Origin: Deltaproteobacteria bacterium
Lineage (GTDB): Bacteria; Desulfobacterota; Desulfobacteria; Desulfobacterales; Desulfosarcinaceae
Length of the DNA: 64,000 nt
Direction: 5' to 3'
Assembly: GCA_021824175.1 (NCBI GenBank)
Contig: JAKALP010000007.1
Location: 1 to 64,000 of the forward strand
Made by a program: the position numbers and the translations under genes. Below, piece after piece: positions 50,759-59,925 of this stretch (position 1 is its first letter; every line of letters begins with the position of its first letter). Under the pieces are notes generated by a model, which was not told where the DNA came from, ran no database searches, and saw nothing but the letters and a program-made list of their open reading frames with translations.

Positions 50759-53290
50759 ATGGCGGTCTACAAAGACAAGCAGGAGCTTCAGGCGATTTTG
50801 TCCCGGTTGTGGGAGCGGATCTTTAATACGGCTTCCATCGTGGAGAAGCTGGCCGATCTCTCTATGGTGGTGGAGTTCCGTTTCACCGATATCCAGACGC
50901 GCATGTTCATCGTGGCCGGTAGTGGTCGCCGGGAGGTGCTCTGGGACCCAGCGACGCAGCCCAAGGCTGATGTGGAGATGATTCTGGCCACCGATACCGG
51001 TCATGCGTTCTGGATGGAAGAATTGAACGTGCCCCTGGCCCTGGCCAGTCGCAAGATTGTGGCCAAGGGTTCGGTACAAAAAGCGCTCAAACTGCTGCCG
51101 GCGCTCAAGCCGGCCTTTGCCATCTATCCCCAGGTGCTGGCCGAGATGGGGCGCAACGATCTGCTGCTGCGGAAGAAATCGGCCGGCCGGAAGAAAAAGT
51201 GGTTGACACTGCCGGGATTTTCCGCGCCCAAGAAGATTGCGAGGGAAACTCTTCCGGTCTTCCCCATGAATTTTGCCGAGGCGCGGCGGTCCGTGACCCT
51301 GAGTAAAGAAACGGACAAGAGCGCCACGCCGCTGGATCTTTACCGCACCATGGTCACCATCCGGGCCTTTGAACAGCACTTGTCGGACGGGTTCCGCAAT
51401 GGTGAGATCCCCTCCGAGGCCATTCATCTCTCCATCGGCCAGGAGGCTGTGGCGGCCGGCGTTTGCCTGAAACTGCGAAACAGCGACTACATCAATACGA
51501 CCCACCGGGGTCACGGTCATATCATCGCCAAGGGCACGGACCTGAAGAAGATGATGGCCGAACTCTACGGCAAAGCCGATGGGCTGTGCGAAGGCAAGGG
51601 CGGCTCCATGCATGTGACGGATGGATCGCTGGGCATTCTGGGGGCCAACGGCATCGTGGGCGCGGGTTTTTTGCTGGCTCTGGGCGCGGCACAGACCATT
51701 CGGTACTTGGGCCGGGACGACATCTCGGTAGTATTTGCCGGGGACGGCGCCGTAAACCAGGGCATGTTCCATGAGGCGCTGAACATGGCCGCCGTTTTCA
51801 GGCTGCCCCTGCTGGTGATCATCGAGAACAATCTCTACGGCGAATTTACTTCCATCGAGCGCCATTCGGCCGAGACCGATATCCGCAAGCGCATGGCGGC
51901 CTATAACATCGAAACCGAGCAACTCGACGGCAATGATGTCACTACAGTATTCAAGCGCGTGGGGGAGATCCTCCAGGCCATGCGCGGCGACGGCAAACCC
52001 AGGGGCATTGAGCTTAAAACTTACCGCTGGCACGGCCACATGGAAGGAGAGCCGGAACTCTACCGCTCCGAAGAAGAAAAACAGGTGTACAGACTGAAGG
52101 ACCCCATTGTGCGGTTGGAAAAGGAACTGGTGGAGAAGGGGCTTTGCAATAAGGAGAAATTGGCGGCCATCCGAAGTGAAGTCAATCAACAGATCCAGGA
52201 GGCGGCCGAATTCGCCAAGAAAGCTGCTGAACCTGAAAAGATGGCGTTGACCAGTCGCATCTACAGCCCAGACCCCGCTATCCTGTTCCACGGAGAGATT
52301 GGCCCGACACCACCGGGACCGGTCATGTCTTATTCTCAAGCCATCAACAAGGGGTTGGAAGAAGAAATGAACCGCGACGAGCGCATATTTCTATGGGGTG
52401 AAGATGTGCGCCTGGGCGGCTATTTCAGCGTCACCGAAGGCTTGGTGGAAAAAATGGGGGAGAAAAGAATCATCGACACGCCCATCAGCGAATACGCCAT
52501 CGTGGGCGGGGCCGTGGGCGCGGCCATGACCGGCTTGCGGCCGGTGTGCGAAATTCTTTTCGGCGATTTTCTCACCTGCTGCATGGACCCCATCCTCAAC
52601 CAGGCAGCCAAGCTGCGCTACATGACCGGCGGCCAGGTGAGCATCCCCTTGACCATCCGCACGCCGGTGGGCAGCGGCATCGGCATGGCGGCCCAGCACT
52701 CCCAGAGCATGGAGCGCTTTTTCTTCGGCATTCCGGGGTTGATCGTTGTGGCCCCTTCCGACCCGTATACTGCCAAAGGGCTGCTCAAAACAGCCATCCG
52801 CTCCGACAACCCGGTGCTCTTCTTCGAACACAAGCTGCTCTATGCCAGCACTGGGCCGGTGCCCGCAGAAGAGTACATCCTGCCCCTGGGCAAGGCCCGG
52901 GTGGTGCGCAAAGGGCGCGATCTGACCCTGGTCACCCACCTGATCGGCGTATCGGCGGCCCTGGAGGCAGCGCAAATTCTTATGAGCCAGGGGATCGAGA
53001 TGGAAGTAATTGATCTGGTTACTCTGTACCCCATGGATCACGAAACTCTTCTTGAGTCGATCTCGCGCACCCGCGGCCTTGTCACCCTCGAAGAAGGCAC
53101 GGCCACGGGCGGTATCGGCGCCGAAGTCATCAGCCGTGTTTGTCTGGGCGGCTTTGCCCTGCTCAAGCGCCCACCCCTGCGGCTGGCCGCGCCCGAGTGC
53201 CCGATTCCGTATGCCAAAACGCTCGAAAACGCCATGATGCCCAATCCGCAAACGATTGCGGCAGCCGTTTCCCAATGGCTGGGAAAGTGA
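50759..53290 (+). CDS. SCP2-like domain fused to 2-oxoacid dehydrogenase E1 alpha and beta
   Basis: 843 residues from the ATG giving MAVYKDKQEL, with AGGAGG upstream. Residues 1-125 (VVEFRFTDIQTRMFIVAG, ADVEMILATDTGHAFW, KIVAKGSVQKALKLLPALKP) look like an SCP2 sterol-carrier-type domain. Residues about 190-500 are E1 alpha with the TPP motif GDGAVNQGMFHEAL, then IIENNLYGE. Residues about 520-843 are E1 beta (IFLWGEDVRLGGYF, FGDFLTCCMDPI, TPVGSGIGMAAQHSQS). It would decarboxylate pyruvate, acetoin or a branched 2-oxoacid. No E2 or E3 gene is near. The fusion order is unusual. Confidence 0.87.
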   Translation: MAVYKDKQELQAILSRLWERIFNTASIVEKLADLSMVVEFRFTDIQTRMFIVAGSGRREVLWDPATQPKADVEMILATDTGHAFWMEELNVPLALASRKIVAKGSVQKALKLLPALKPAFAIYPQVLAEMGRNDLLLRKKSAGRKKKWLTLPGFSAPKKIARETLPVFPMNFAEARRSVTLSKETDKSATPLDLYRTMVTIRAFEQHLSDGFRNGEIPSEAIHLSIGQEAVAAGVCLKLRNSDYINTTHRGHGHIIAKGTDLKKMMAELYGKADGLCEGKGGSMHVTDGSLGILGANGIVGAGFLLALGAAQTIRYLGRDDISVVFAGDGAVNQGMFHEALNMAAVFRLPLLVIIENNLYGEFTSIERHSAETDIRKRMAAYNIETEQLDGNDVTTVFKRVGEILQAMRGDGKPRGIELKTYRWHGHMEGEPELYRSEEEKQVYRLKDPIVRLEKELVEKGLCNKEKLAAIRSEVNQQIQEAAEFAKKAAEPEKMALTSRIYSPDPAILFHGEIGPTPPGPVMSYSQAINKGLEEEMNRDERIFLWGEDVRLGGYFSVTEGLVEKMGEKRIIDTPISEYAIVGGAVGAAMTGLRPVCEILFGDFLTCCMDPILNQAAKLRYMTGGQVSIPLTIRTPVGSGIGMAAQHSQSMERFFFGIPGLIVVAPSDPYTAKGLLKTAIRSDNPVLFFEHKLLYASTGPVPAEEYILPLGKARVVRKGRDLTLVTHLIGVSAALEAAQILMSQGIEMEVIDLVTLYPMDHETLLESISRTRGLVTLEEGTATGGIGAEVISRVCLGGFALLKRPPLRLAAPECPIPYAKTLENAMMPNPQTIAAAVSQWLGK

Positions 53291-53294
53291 CCCG

Positions 53295-53711
53295 ATGAAT
53301 GCAAACAAAGCCTCTTCGAAGCTTAGGCTCAGACCTCATCACATTTTATGCCTTCAATTCCTCAACATCGAGCCACCAGGGCGAGGCGCCGCATATGAGC
53401 GCGCCAGCCGGGAAATCATCGAAATACTGCGCTGGCATGAAGACGATGAGATTGAAGTGACCTGCGGCGTGGATGATCTGTGCCGCCACTGCCCGAACCT
53501 TGTAGAAAACAAATGCATCAGTCCTTTGGGGGATGAAGAGAAGGTCCGGCGCTGGGATGCGAAGGTCATGGAAGGTCTGAAGCTGAATTGCGGCGACCAA
53601 AAATCGGTTAGAGACCTGCGGCGGCTTTTCCAGCAGTGTCTGCCGCTGCCATTTTGTAAAGAGTGCTGCCCCTGGAGAACGATATGCGCGGCGCCGTCCT
53701 TTGGGGTTTGA
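53295..53711 (+). CDS. DUF1284 protein
   Basis: 138 residues from the ATG at 53295, five bases after the E1 fusion gene. The family pattern is complete: LRLRPHHILCLQFL at the start, VDDLCRHCPNL, and FCKECCPWRTIC near the end. The cysteines (CxxC and CxxCC types) suggest a metal or Fe-S site. DUF1284 has no assigned function and occurs mainly in anaerobes. Close spacing suggests co-transcription with the E1 gene. Confidence 0.85.
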   Translation: MNANKASSKLRLRPHHILCLQFLNIEPPGRGAAYERASREIIEILRWHEDDEIEVTCGVDDLCRHCPNLVENKCISPLGDEEKVRRWDAKVMEGLKLNCGDQKSVRDLRRLFQQCLPLPFCKECCPWRTICAAPSFGV

Positions 53712-53723
53712 GTTCAGCCCTAT

Positions 53724-54965
53724 TTACTCCAACGGCCCCATTCGATGCACATCGTAAAGCCCCATGAACACTTCATCGAAGTAATCGGGAAGATAACGGT
53801 CCCACAACCGCATGGGCAGCTCATTGAGCTCGGTATGCGACGAGGAAGCAAAGGCAAAAAGGTAGGCGATCAAAAACTCGATGTTGCGGGCCAGTTGCCC
53901 GGTATACTGCTGATTCGTGCGTTGTTGCTGGATCCGGTCTTCGTGCATGCAGCGCCCGATTTCACTCTCCATCATCTCCTGATAGTTGCACACAATTACC
54001 TCGATGTGGACGGCAGCTTCGGCTTCAAGCACAAATCGCTGGAAGTCGGCATGGATCTCTTCCGGCCGCAGGCCCCGGGCCTGCATCACATGGAACAGTC
54101 TGGCCCCCGGCGGTTTGGCCACCAGGGCCTCCCGATCGGGTCGATAGCGCACGATGAGATTGACGGCATTGTAATTGCCGCGGTGTTCTTCTACTTCTAC
54201 CAATTCGCAGTGTTCCATGTGCTCGATCTTAGCCAATAGCGCGGCCCGCTGCTCGTCGGGCACGATCACCTTGGCGCCGGCCACATCCTGGATCACCAGC
54301 TTTTCGTTGGTCAGAATCGGCCGCCCCATCTTCAAATCGTCCAACAATCGGCTTTCAGCCTTCTGAAACTCCGCCACCATCTGGTCCTGGGGCGTGATCA
54401 GGGCGCCGCGCGGCACGCCAATGCGGTCGGCGCGGTCCTGGGCCAGGAGATCGGCCCGGGATTTGATGCTGGCAAAGACAGCGTCGATAATCCGCCGGGC
54501 GGTTTTTTCGGCCAGGCGCCGAACCCGCTTGATCCGGCTGGAGCCCACGACCATGGCGTCATCAGCGGCGCCCAGCAGATAGAGCGTGCCGTTAAACGGG
54601 GTTTCGCGATAAAACCGGCCGGGCTCATAACGGTATTGGCTGATCATTTGCTCCAGGCGCTGATTCCAGTATGGACAGTGGGAGACCAGCACATCTTTAA
54701 GATCAGCCTTGCGCCTGGAGGGTCGGGCGTATACCGGCGTTTCGTGCAACAACGCAAAAAGCCGCGAACAGAAATCCGGCAGGCAACGGGCGAGGAACAC
54801 CGTGTTGTAATTGATGATCCGGCCGATGGCGGCGGCATCCGACGGCCACACCTGGCCATACATCCATCGGCGGATGATGTCTTTGAGGGTGTCGTGGTAC
54901 AAGTAGCTGGTTATGCTGATCATGTCGCCCGGCGAATCCTTAAAGAGCTTAATTTCTTCTTCCAA
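53724..54965 (-). CDS. Unknown protein with a possible RelA/SpoT-related segment
   Basis: 413 residues, no signal peptide or membrane segment. The central region (about 205-285) reads EKLVIQDVAGAKVIVPDEQ, then LVEVEEHRGNYNAVNLIVRY, which resembles the order of motifs in RelA/SpoT nucleotidyltransferase domains (DxxGxRI then GYRSIHLIV). The similarity is weak and by eye. The N-terminal half (SYLYHDTLKDIIRRWMYG, KADLKDVLVSHCPYW) and the acidic C-terminal half match nothing I know. Convergent with the DUF1284 gene. I cannot assign a function. Confidence 0.65.
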   Translation of the reverse strand: MEEEIKLFKDSPGDMISITSYLYHDTLKDIIRRWMYGQVWPSDAAAIGRIINYNTVFLARCLPDFCSRLFALLHETPVYARPSRRKADLKDVLVSHCPYWNQRLEQMISQYRYEPGRFYRETPFNGTLYLLGAADDAMVVGSSRIKRVRRLAEKTARRIIDAVFASIKSRADLLAQDRADRIGVPRGALITPQDQMVAEFQKAESRLLDDLKMGRPILTNEKLVIQDVAGAKVIVPDEQRAALLAKIEHMEHCELVEVEEHRGNYNAVNLIVRYRPDREALVAKPPGARLFHVMQARGLRPEEIHADFQRFVLEAEAAVHIEVIVCNYQEMMESEIGRCMHEDRIQQQRTNQQYTGQLARNIEFLIAYLFAFASSSHTELNELPMRLWDRYLPDYFDEVFMGLYDVHRMGPLE

Positions 54966-55633
<668 letters not shown>

Positions 55634-55683
55634 TACTCAATTTTACAAAACAATAACATGCGCGCTATGGGAGAATTCAAATC

Positions 55684-57246
55684 ATGAAAAAGACAAAAAT
55701 CATATTGATGGGTTTGTTACTGCTATTTTGCACAGTCATTGCGGCCTGGGCGGAGGATTCAACGGCGGCAGCGGCAGCGCCGACCATTCAGGATCTGGCT
55801 CAAAAGCTTACCGATACCCAGACCGCGCTCAATATCGTTTGGACCATGGTCGCCGGCTTTCTGGTGATGTTCATGCAAGCCGGTTTCGCCCTGGTGGAAA
55901 CTGGCCTGACGCGCGCGAAAAACGTGGCGCACACCATGGGCATGAATTTTCTGGTTTACGCCATCGGCATTCTCGGTTTCTGGACCTTGGGCTTTGCCCT
56001 TCAAATGGGTGGCGTCGGCCCCATGGCCACCTTCGGCGGCGATCCGAGCCTCAACCATGAGTTCGCCATCACCATCGGCGGCAAGACTTTTGGCTTGTTC
56101 GGCTTGAAAGGGTTTTTCTTACAAGGGATCACATTTTACACGCCGGCTGTGGCGACCATGTTTCTCTTCCAGATGTGCTTCATGGACACCACTTGCACCA
56201 TTCCCACCGGCGCATTGGCCGAGCGCTGGAAGTTCACCTCCTTTGTGATTTTCAGCTTTGTCATTTCCACCATCATCTACCCGGTGTATGCCAACTGGGT
56301 TTGGGGCGGCGGCTGGCTGGCCGCTCTGGGAAGTAATTTCGGATTGGGCCATGGACATGTGGATTTCGCCGGCAGCTCGGTGGTGCATATGACCGGCGGC
56401 GTGCTGGCCATTACGTTGTCCAAGCTGCTGGGACCACGTTTGGGCAAATACAGCGCTGATGGCCGTGTGAACCCGATCCCCGGCCATAACATCGCCTATG
56501 TTATGACCGGCACCTTTATACTAGCTTTCGGCTGGTTTGGTTTCAATGCCGGGTCAACCCTGGCGGGCACGGATATGCGCCTGGCGGTAGTGGCGACGAA
56601 TACCATGCTGGCCTCGGCCTCCGGCGCCTTCTTTGCCTACCTCTATGTCACCCTACGTTTTGGCAAGCCGGATACCACTTGGTTGGCCAACGGCATGCTG
56701 GCGGGCCTGGTGGCGATTACCGCGCCGTGTGCCTTTGTCTCGGCCTGGGCCGCCGTCCTCATCGGCGCCGTAGCCGGTGTTCTGGTAGTCGTGGCGGCAC
56801 TCTTTATCGAACAGAAGCTCAAAATCGACGACCCGGTCGGCGCCACGGCGGTGCATGGTGTTAACGGCGCTTGGGGTGTGTTGTCGCTGGGATTATTCGC
56901 CAATGGCGCCTATGGTGACGGATTCAACGGTGTGGCCGGCACGGTGCGTGGGCTCTTCTACGGTGATCCGGGCCAATTCGTGGCCGAGGCCATCGGTGTG
57001 CTGGCCAATATCGGCTATGTGGCGACGGTGGGTGCCGTGGCCTTTGTGCTCATCGGCAAACTGGTGGGCAATCGGGTCACGGCCGAAGATGAAATCGCCG
57101 GCCTGGATCTGCCCGAGATGGGCGTGCTGGGATATGCTTCCGAGAGCGGCCCTCAACCCAAGGGCATGGAGCTTGCCGCCATGACGACATCCAGCAAGCC
57201 TATCGTAGCGCTCTCATCTTCTTTGGCCACTAGGGCTGCTGAGTAA
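55684..57246 (+). CDS. amtB: Ammonium transporter
   Basis: 520 residues, longer than E. coli AmtB (428 with signal). A signal peptide (LLLLFCTVIAAWAEDS) and an extra about 20-residue periplasmic spacer precede the 11-helix channel. The pore His residues are in VDFAGSSVVHMTGG and AVHGVNGAWG; ALVETGLTRAKNVAH and AFGWFGFNAGS are family signatures. The C-terminal cytoplasmic tail (AEDEIAGLDLPEMGVLGYA) is the PII-binding region, followed by a 35-residue extension. Forms a unit with glnB. Confidence 0.96.
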   Translation: MKKTKIILMGLLLLFCTVIAAWAEDSTAAAAAPTIQDLAQKLTDTQTALNIVWTMVAGFLVMFMQAGFALVETGLTRAKNVAHTMGMNFLVYAIGILGFWTLGFALQMGGVGPMATFGGDPSLNHEFAITIGGKTFGLFGLKGFFLQGITFYTPAVATMFLFQMCFMDTTCTIPTGALAERWKFTSFVIFSFVISTIIYPVYANWVWGGGWLAALGSNFGLGHGHVDFAGSSVVHMTGGVLAITLSKLLGPRLGKYSADGRVNPIPGHNIAYVMTGTFILAFGWFGFNAGSTLAGTDMRLAVVATNTMLASASGAFFAYLYVTLRFGKPDTTWLANGMLAGLVAITAPCAFVSAWAAVLIGAVAGVLVVVAALFIEQKLKIDDPVGATAVHGVNGAWGVLSLGLFANGAYGDGFNGVAGTVRGLFYGDPGQFVAEAIGVLANIGYVATVGAVAFVLIGKLVGNRVTAEDEIAGLDLPEMGVLGYASESGPQPKGMELAAMTTSSKPIVALSSSLATRAAE

Positions 57247-57294
57247 AGTCCAATCCGGCACCTGCGAAATAAGACGAACGGAAACAAATGAAGT

Positions 57295-57330
57295 AATCGG
57301 GTCAAGATCGTTCTTGGCCCGATTGCTTTT
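57295..57330 (+). terminator. Terminator after amtB
   Basis: AATCGGG (57295-57301) and CCCGATT (57318-57324) pair, with an inner AAG/CTT extension, followed by GCTTTT. It lies about 50 bases after the amtB stop. Confidence 0.7.
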
Positions 57331-57518
57331 CAATTTTCAGATATTCGAGGAATCGGAACGTTTCTCCCATAAAATTGGAGCGGCCTGGAGCGCTGATACT
57401 GAAGTATTTCGCGGATTTAAATTTTTCCGCCAATCCCGCCTCAGATCGGCGGGAGACCCAAATACTTTTTTGAGATGGCTTGTCAAAGTAATTCAAGGGG
57501 CATTGAGGTGATGTCACC

Positions 57519-57938
57519 TTATTTCTTCAACTCCACATCCTTCTGGGCCTGCTTGCAACGGGCGCTGACCTTGGCATCGTTTTTCTCCAGACACTGCGCG
57601 AGGCGCCCCTCGCCCGCGGCCACTGAGCCGCACAGTTTTTCCAGATCCTCCCGGCATTCATGGACCAGGTAGCTGAGCGCCGCGGCAGCGCGTTCCAACC
57701 GGGCGGCGGAATCATACAGGGCATACTCGCATTGGGCGGAAAGCTTGTCGCTGCGGGAATACAGGCAGGCCAAGATACGCCCCTCGCCCGGCGTGATATC
57801 CTTGCAATAGGTATCTAGTTCTTTTTTGCAGCCGTCGGCAACCTTTTGCAGCAGCCCGTCACCGGCCTGGGCGGGGATGGATACCAACATCAGCAAGCAT
57901 ACGAGCGCGATGGCGACGATCAAACTTCTTTGCTTCAT
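57519..57938 (-). CDS. Secreted cysteine-rich GLG1-repeat protein
   Basis: 139 residues with a clear signal peptide (LIVAIALVCLLMLVSIPAQA). Two repeats follow: ADGCKKELDTYCKDITPGEG then RILACLYSRSDKLSAQCEYAL, and HECREDLEKLCGSVAAGEG then RLAQCLEKNDAKVSARCKQA. Each has the Cys spacing of the cysteine-rich GLG1 (Golgi apparatus protein 1) repeat, first described in animals but present in many bacterial periplasmic proteins. Disulfide-rich periplasmic role expected; function unknown. Confidence 0.82.
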   Translation of the reverse strand: MKQRSLIVAIALVCLLMLVSIPAQAGDGLLQKVADGCKKELDTYCKDITPGEGRILACLYSRSDKLSAQCEYALYDSAARLERAAAALSYLVHECREDLEKLCGSVAAGEGRLAQCLEKNDAKVSARCKQAQKDVELKK

Positions 57939-58058
57939 CTTTTTTCTCCTCTGTCTCTGGTGTTGAGATTACCGCAAGCGGCGACCATCGCCACTCTATT
58001 TAATCCAATATGTTATTTCAACCTGAATGAGGTCATTTCCCTTTTGGGGACATCATCG

Positions 58059-58610
58059 TCATGCATCCACCCTTTGAGGGGCGTCGAGGCCTTCTCTTGA
58101 TTTGAAAAACAAGGCAAGCACCCTGCCCTCTCCACCCAGCATGCGCGCCACCTCTCGCAAGGCAAAGAAGGGAATGAAGGCCGTGAAAATCACCAGCACG
58201 CCGGCGAGCAGTTCGTAGGGTTGGGCCAGGAAGAAATCCTTTGTGCTTTCAATGATCCCAAGGCCCTTGAACATGGCCTTGATTGTGTGTTCGATCAGGT
58301 CAAAAAGAGCGAAAAAGAGCGTGAATACCACGGCCTTTAATAACGTCGGGAATATCAACGGCTTGTTTTCCAAACCGCGACCGAGATGGAGGGCATCGCC
58401 GATCATCAGGACTTTGCCGAAAATCAGCGCTTCAATCAGCGCCACGCCGTAATCGGTATAGACGATGCCCACATGGGCCAGGATGAGCCGGCGGTACCAA
58501 GTAAACGACCCGAAGACCATGGTCAGATAAGCGGCATAGGCCCAAAATACCTTCACTTCGTGAAGTACTTTTTTCTTAAGGCTGACCTTGCCTTGCGCGG
58601 TATTACTCAT
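58059..58610 (-). CDS. Inner-membrane protein of unknown function
   Basis: 183 residues, four predicted membrane segments (around WAYAAYLTMVFGSFTW, YGVALIEALIFGKVLMIGDAL, LKAVVFTLFFALFDLIEH and LLAGVLVIFTAFIPFFAL). The C-terminus is cytoplasmic and charged. No named family was recognised with confidence. It overlaps a small upstream ORF by eight bases and lies next to an AI-2E-type permease gene on the same strand. Confidence 0.7.
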   Translation of the reverse strand: MSNTAQGKVSLKKKVLHEVKVFWAYAAYLTMVFGSFTWYRRLILAHVGIVYTDYGVALIEALIFGKVLMIGDALHLGRGLENKPLIFPTLLKAVVFTLFFALFDLIEHTIKAMFKGLGIIESTKDFFLAQPYELLAGVLVIFTAFIPFFALREVARMLGGEGRVLALFFKSREGLDAPQRVDA

Positions 58611-58767
58611 CTTCTTCTCCTTTCACGGCTATTAACGGATCACCTCCGCCGGGGCCGGTGATAGGAATCAGCAGGACCCAGAGCGCCGCAAACATTTTCC
58701 ACATCCGATGCTTGCGGGCCGATGCGGGCTTGGATGCGCGACCGCCCAAGCGCAAATACCTTTTCAT
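58603..58767 (-). CDS. Possible small membrane protein
   Basis: 54 residues from the ATG giving MKRYLRLGGRASKPASARK, a basic start, then one hydrophobic segment (WKMFAALWVLLIPITG) and an acidic tail (VKGEEDE). It overlaps the next gene by eight bases and is preceded by AGAAGGAAG, a fair ribosome site. No family known; it could be a real single-span protein or a chance ORF. Confidence 0.45.
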   Translation of the reverse strand: MKRYLRLGGRASKPASARKHRMWKMFAALWVLLIPITGPGGGDPLIAVKGEEDE

Positions 58768-58800
58768 TATTCTTCCTTCTCTTGGCAAATTCGGTCAATT

Positions 58801-59844
58801 CTACCCTTCCCCAATCCAGTGCACCATCAGGTTGTAACCTACTGAAAGAACAATGGCCCCGGTGAACAGCCCAATCAAGCCGGAGAAGATGAATCCACCG
58901 ATGGCGCCGAGGAAGATGACCAACATGGGCACGCTGGAGCCTTTTCCCATGAGCAGTGGTTTGAGTACATTATCGGAGAGGCCTATGATCAGCAGGGGCA
59001 CCGTCCAAAGGATAGCCGTCACCAGTGCTTTTTTTGAAAAAAGGTAAATGATGATGGGCAAGATGACAAGGAAGGAAGGCAACTGGAGAATGGCCAACAC
59101 CAGCACGGCAAAGGCCCAAAGTCCCGCCAGGGGCACCCCCGCCAAAATCAGCACCGTACCGGAAGTAACAAATTGAAAAAATGCGACCCCAAGAATACCC
59201 TTGGCGACATTCTTGATAGTTGCCCCCGTGACATGGATCAGCTCATCGCCGCGTTCTCCAGCCAGGCGCTGGGTGAGTTTTCGCGCAAAAGCAGCCGAAG
59301 CATCGGCTTTGACCAGGAATGCGCCGGCGATGATCACCGAGACGAAAAACAGGACGAGGCCTCTGCTGAAGCCGCCGAGGGGCCCGATGATGGTCATGCC
59401 CAGTTTCGACAGGGGTTCCCTGTAGGCCGTGATAGCCGATTCGATGCTTTTGGAGGCCAGCGACCATACTTCCGAAATGGGTTTTCCGATCAAGGGCCAT
59501 CCCGCCACGGACGGGTCGGGGGGCGGAATCACCAGGGTCTGGTCCCTGAACTGGGCGACCAGGCTATGGATCCCTTCAATGAGCAACTTGACGAGCAAGC
59601 CTGTCGGCGCCAGGAGAATGACAACGATCAGCAGGGTCAGCAGCACCCCTGCCAGCATATCCCTGTTCCCCAACCACCGTTTTACCCTCCCAAAGAAGGG
59701 GTGCAGGGCCACGGCAATGATGGCACCCCAGATCACGGTCTCGAGAAAGGGCAGGATGATCCCGATGCACCAGGCGATGAGCAGAAAAAGCACGACGATC
59801 CTGAGGATGGTGTCGATTAAAGGAGATTTATCGGTTTGGTTCAT
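58801..59844 (-). CDS. AI-2E family transporter (PerM/YdiK type)
   Basis: 347 residues, seven or eight membrane segments. The family layout is clear: paired N-terminal helices (ILRIVVLFLLIAWCIGIILPF), a soluble middle part with GWPLIGKPISEVW, and the C-terminal membrane block with the signature LPSFLVILPIIIYLF, LIGLSDNVLKPLLMGKGSSVP and FLGAIGGFIFSGLIGLFTG. Family members include autoinducer exporters and Na+/H+ antiporters; the substrate here is unknown. Confidence 0.9.
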   Translation of the reverse strand: MNQTDKSPLIDTILRIVVLFLLIAWCIGIILPFLETVIWGAIIAVALHPFFGRVKRWLGNRDMLAGVLLTLLIVVILLAPTGLLVKLLIEGIHSLVAQFRDQTLVIPPPDPSVAGWPLIGKPISEVWSLASKSIESAITAYREPLSKLGMTIIGPLGGFSRGLVLFFVSVIIAGAFLVKADASAAFARKLTQRLAGERGDELIHVTGATIKNVAKGILGVAFFQFVTSGTVLILAGVPLAGLWAFAVLVLAILQLPSFLVILPIIIYLFSKKALVTAILWTVPLLIIGLSDNVLKPLLMGKGSSVPMLVIFLGAIGGFIFSGLIGLFTGAIVLSVGYNLMVHWIGEG

Positions 59845-59925
59845 GCCCTTGCCTCCAATAGTCTTGAGCTTATGGTTTCGGAAGTGATCAAGGAACAGCC
59901 ATGGCCGTTCTGTTTTTTCATTTTT

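Noticed and set aside
49522-52339. Two long minus-strand ORFs opposite gdhA and the E1 fusion
   Set aside because: Shadow frames of strongly conserved enzymes; no start context or homology.
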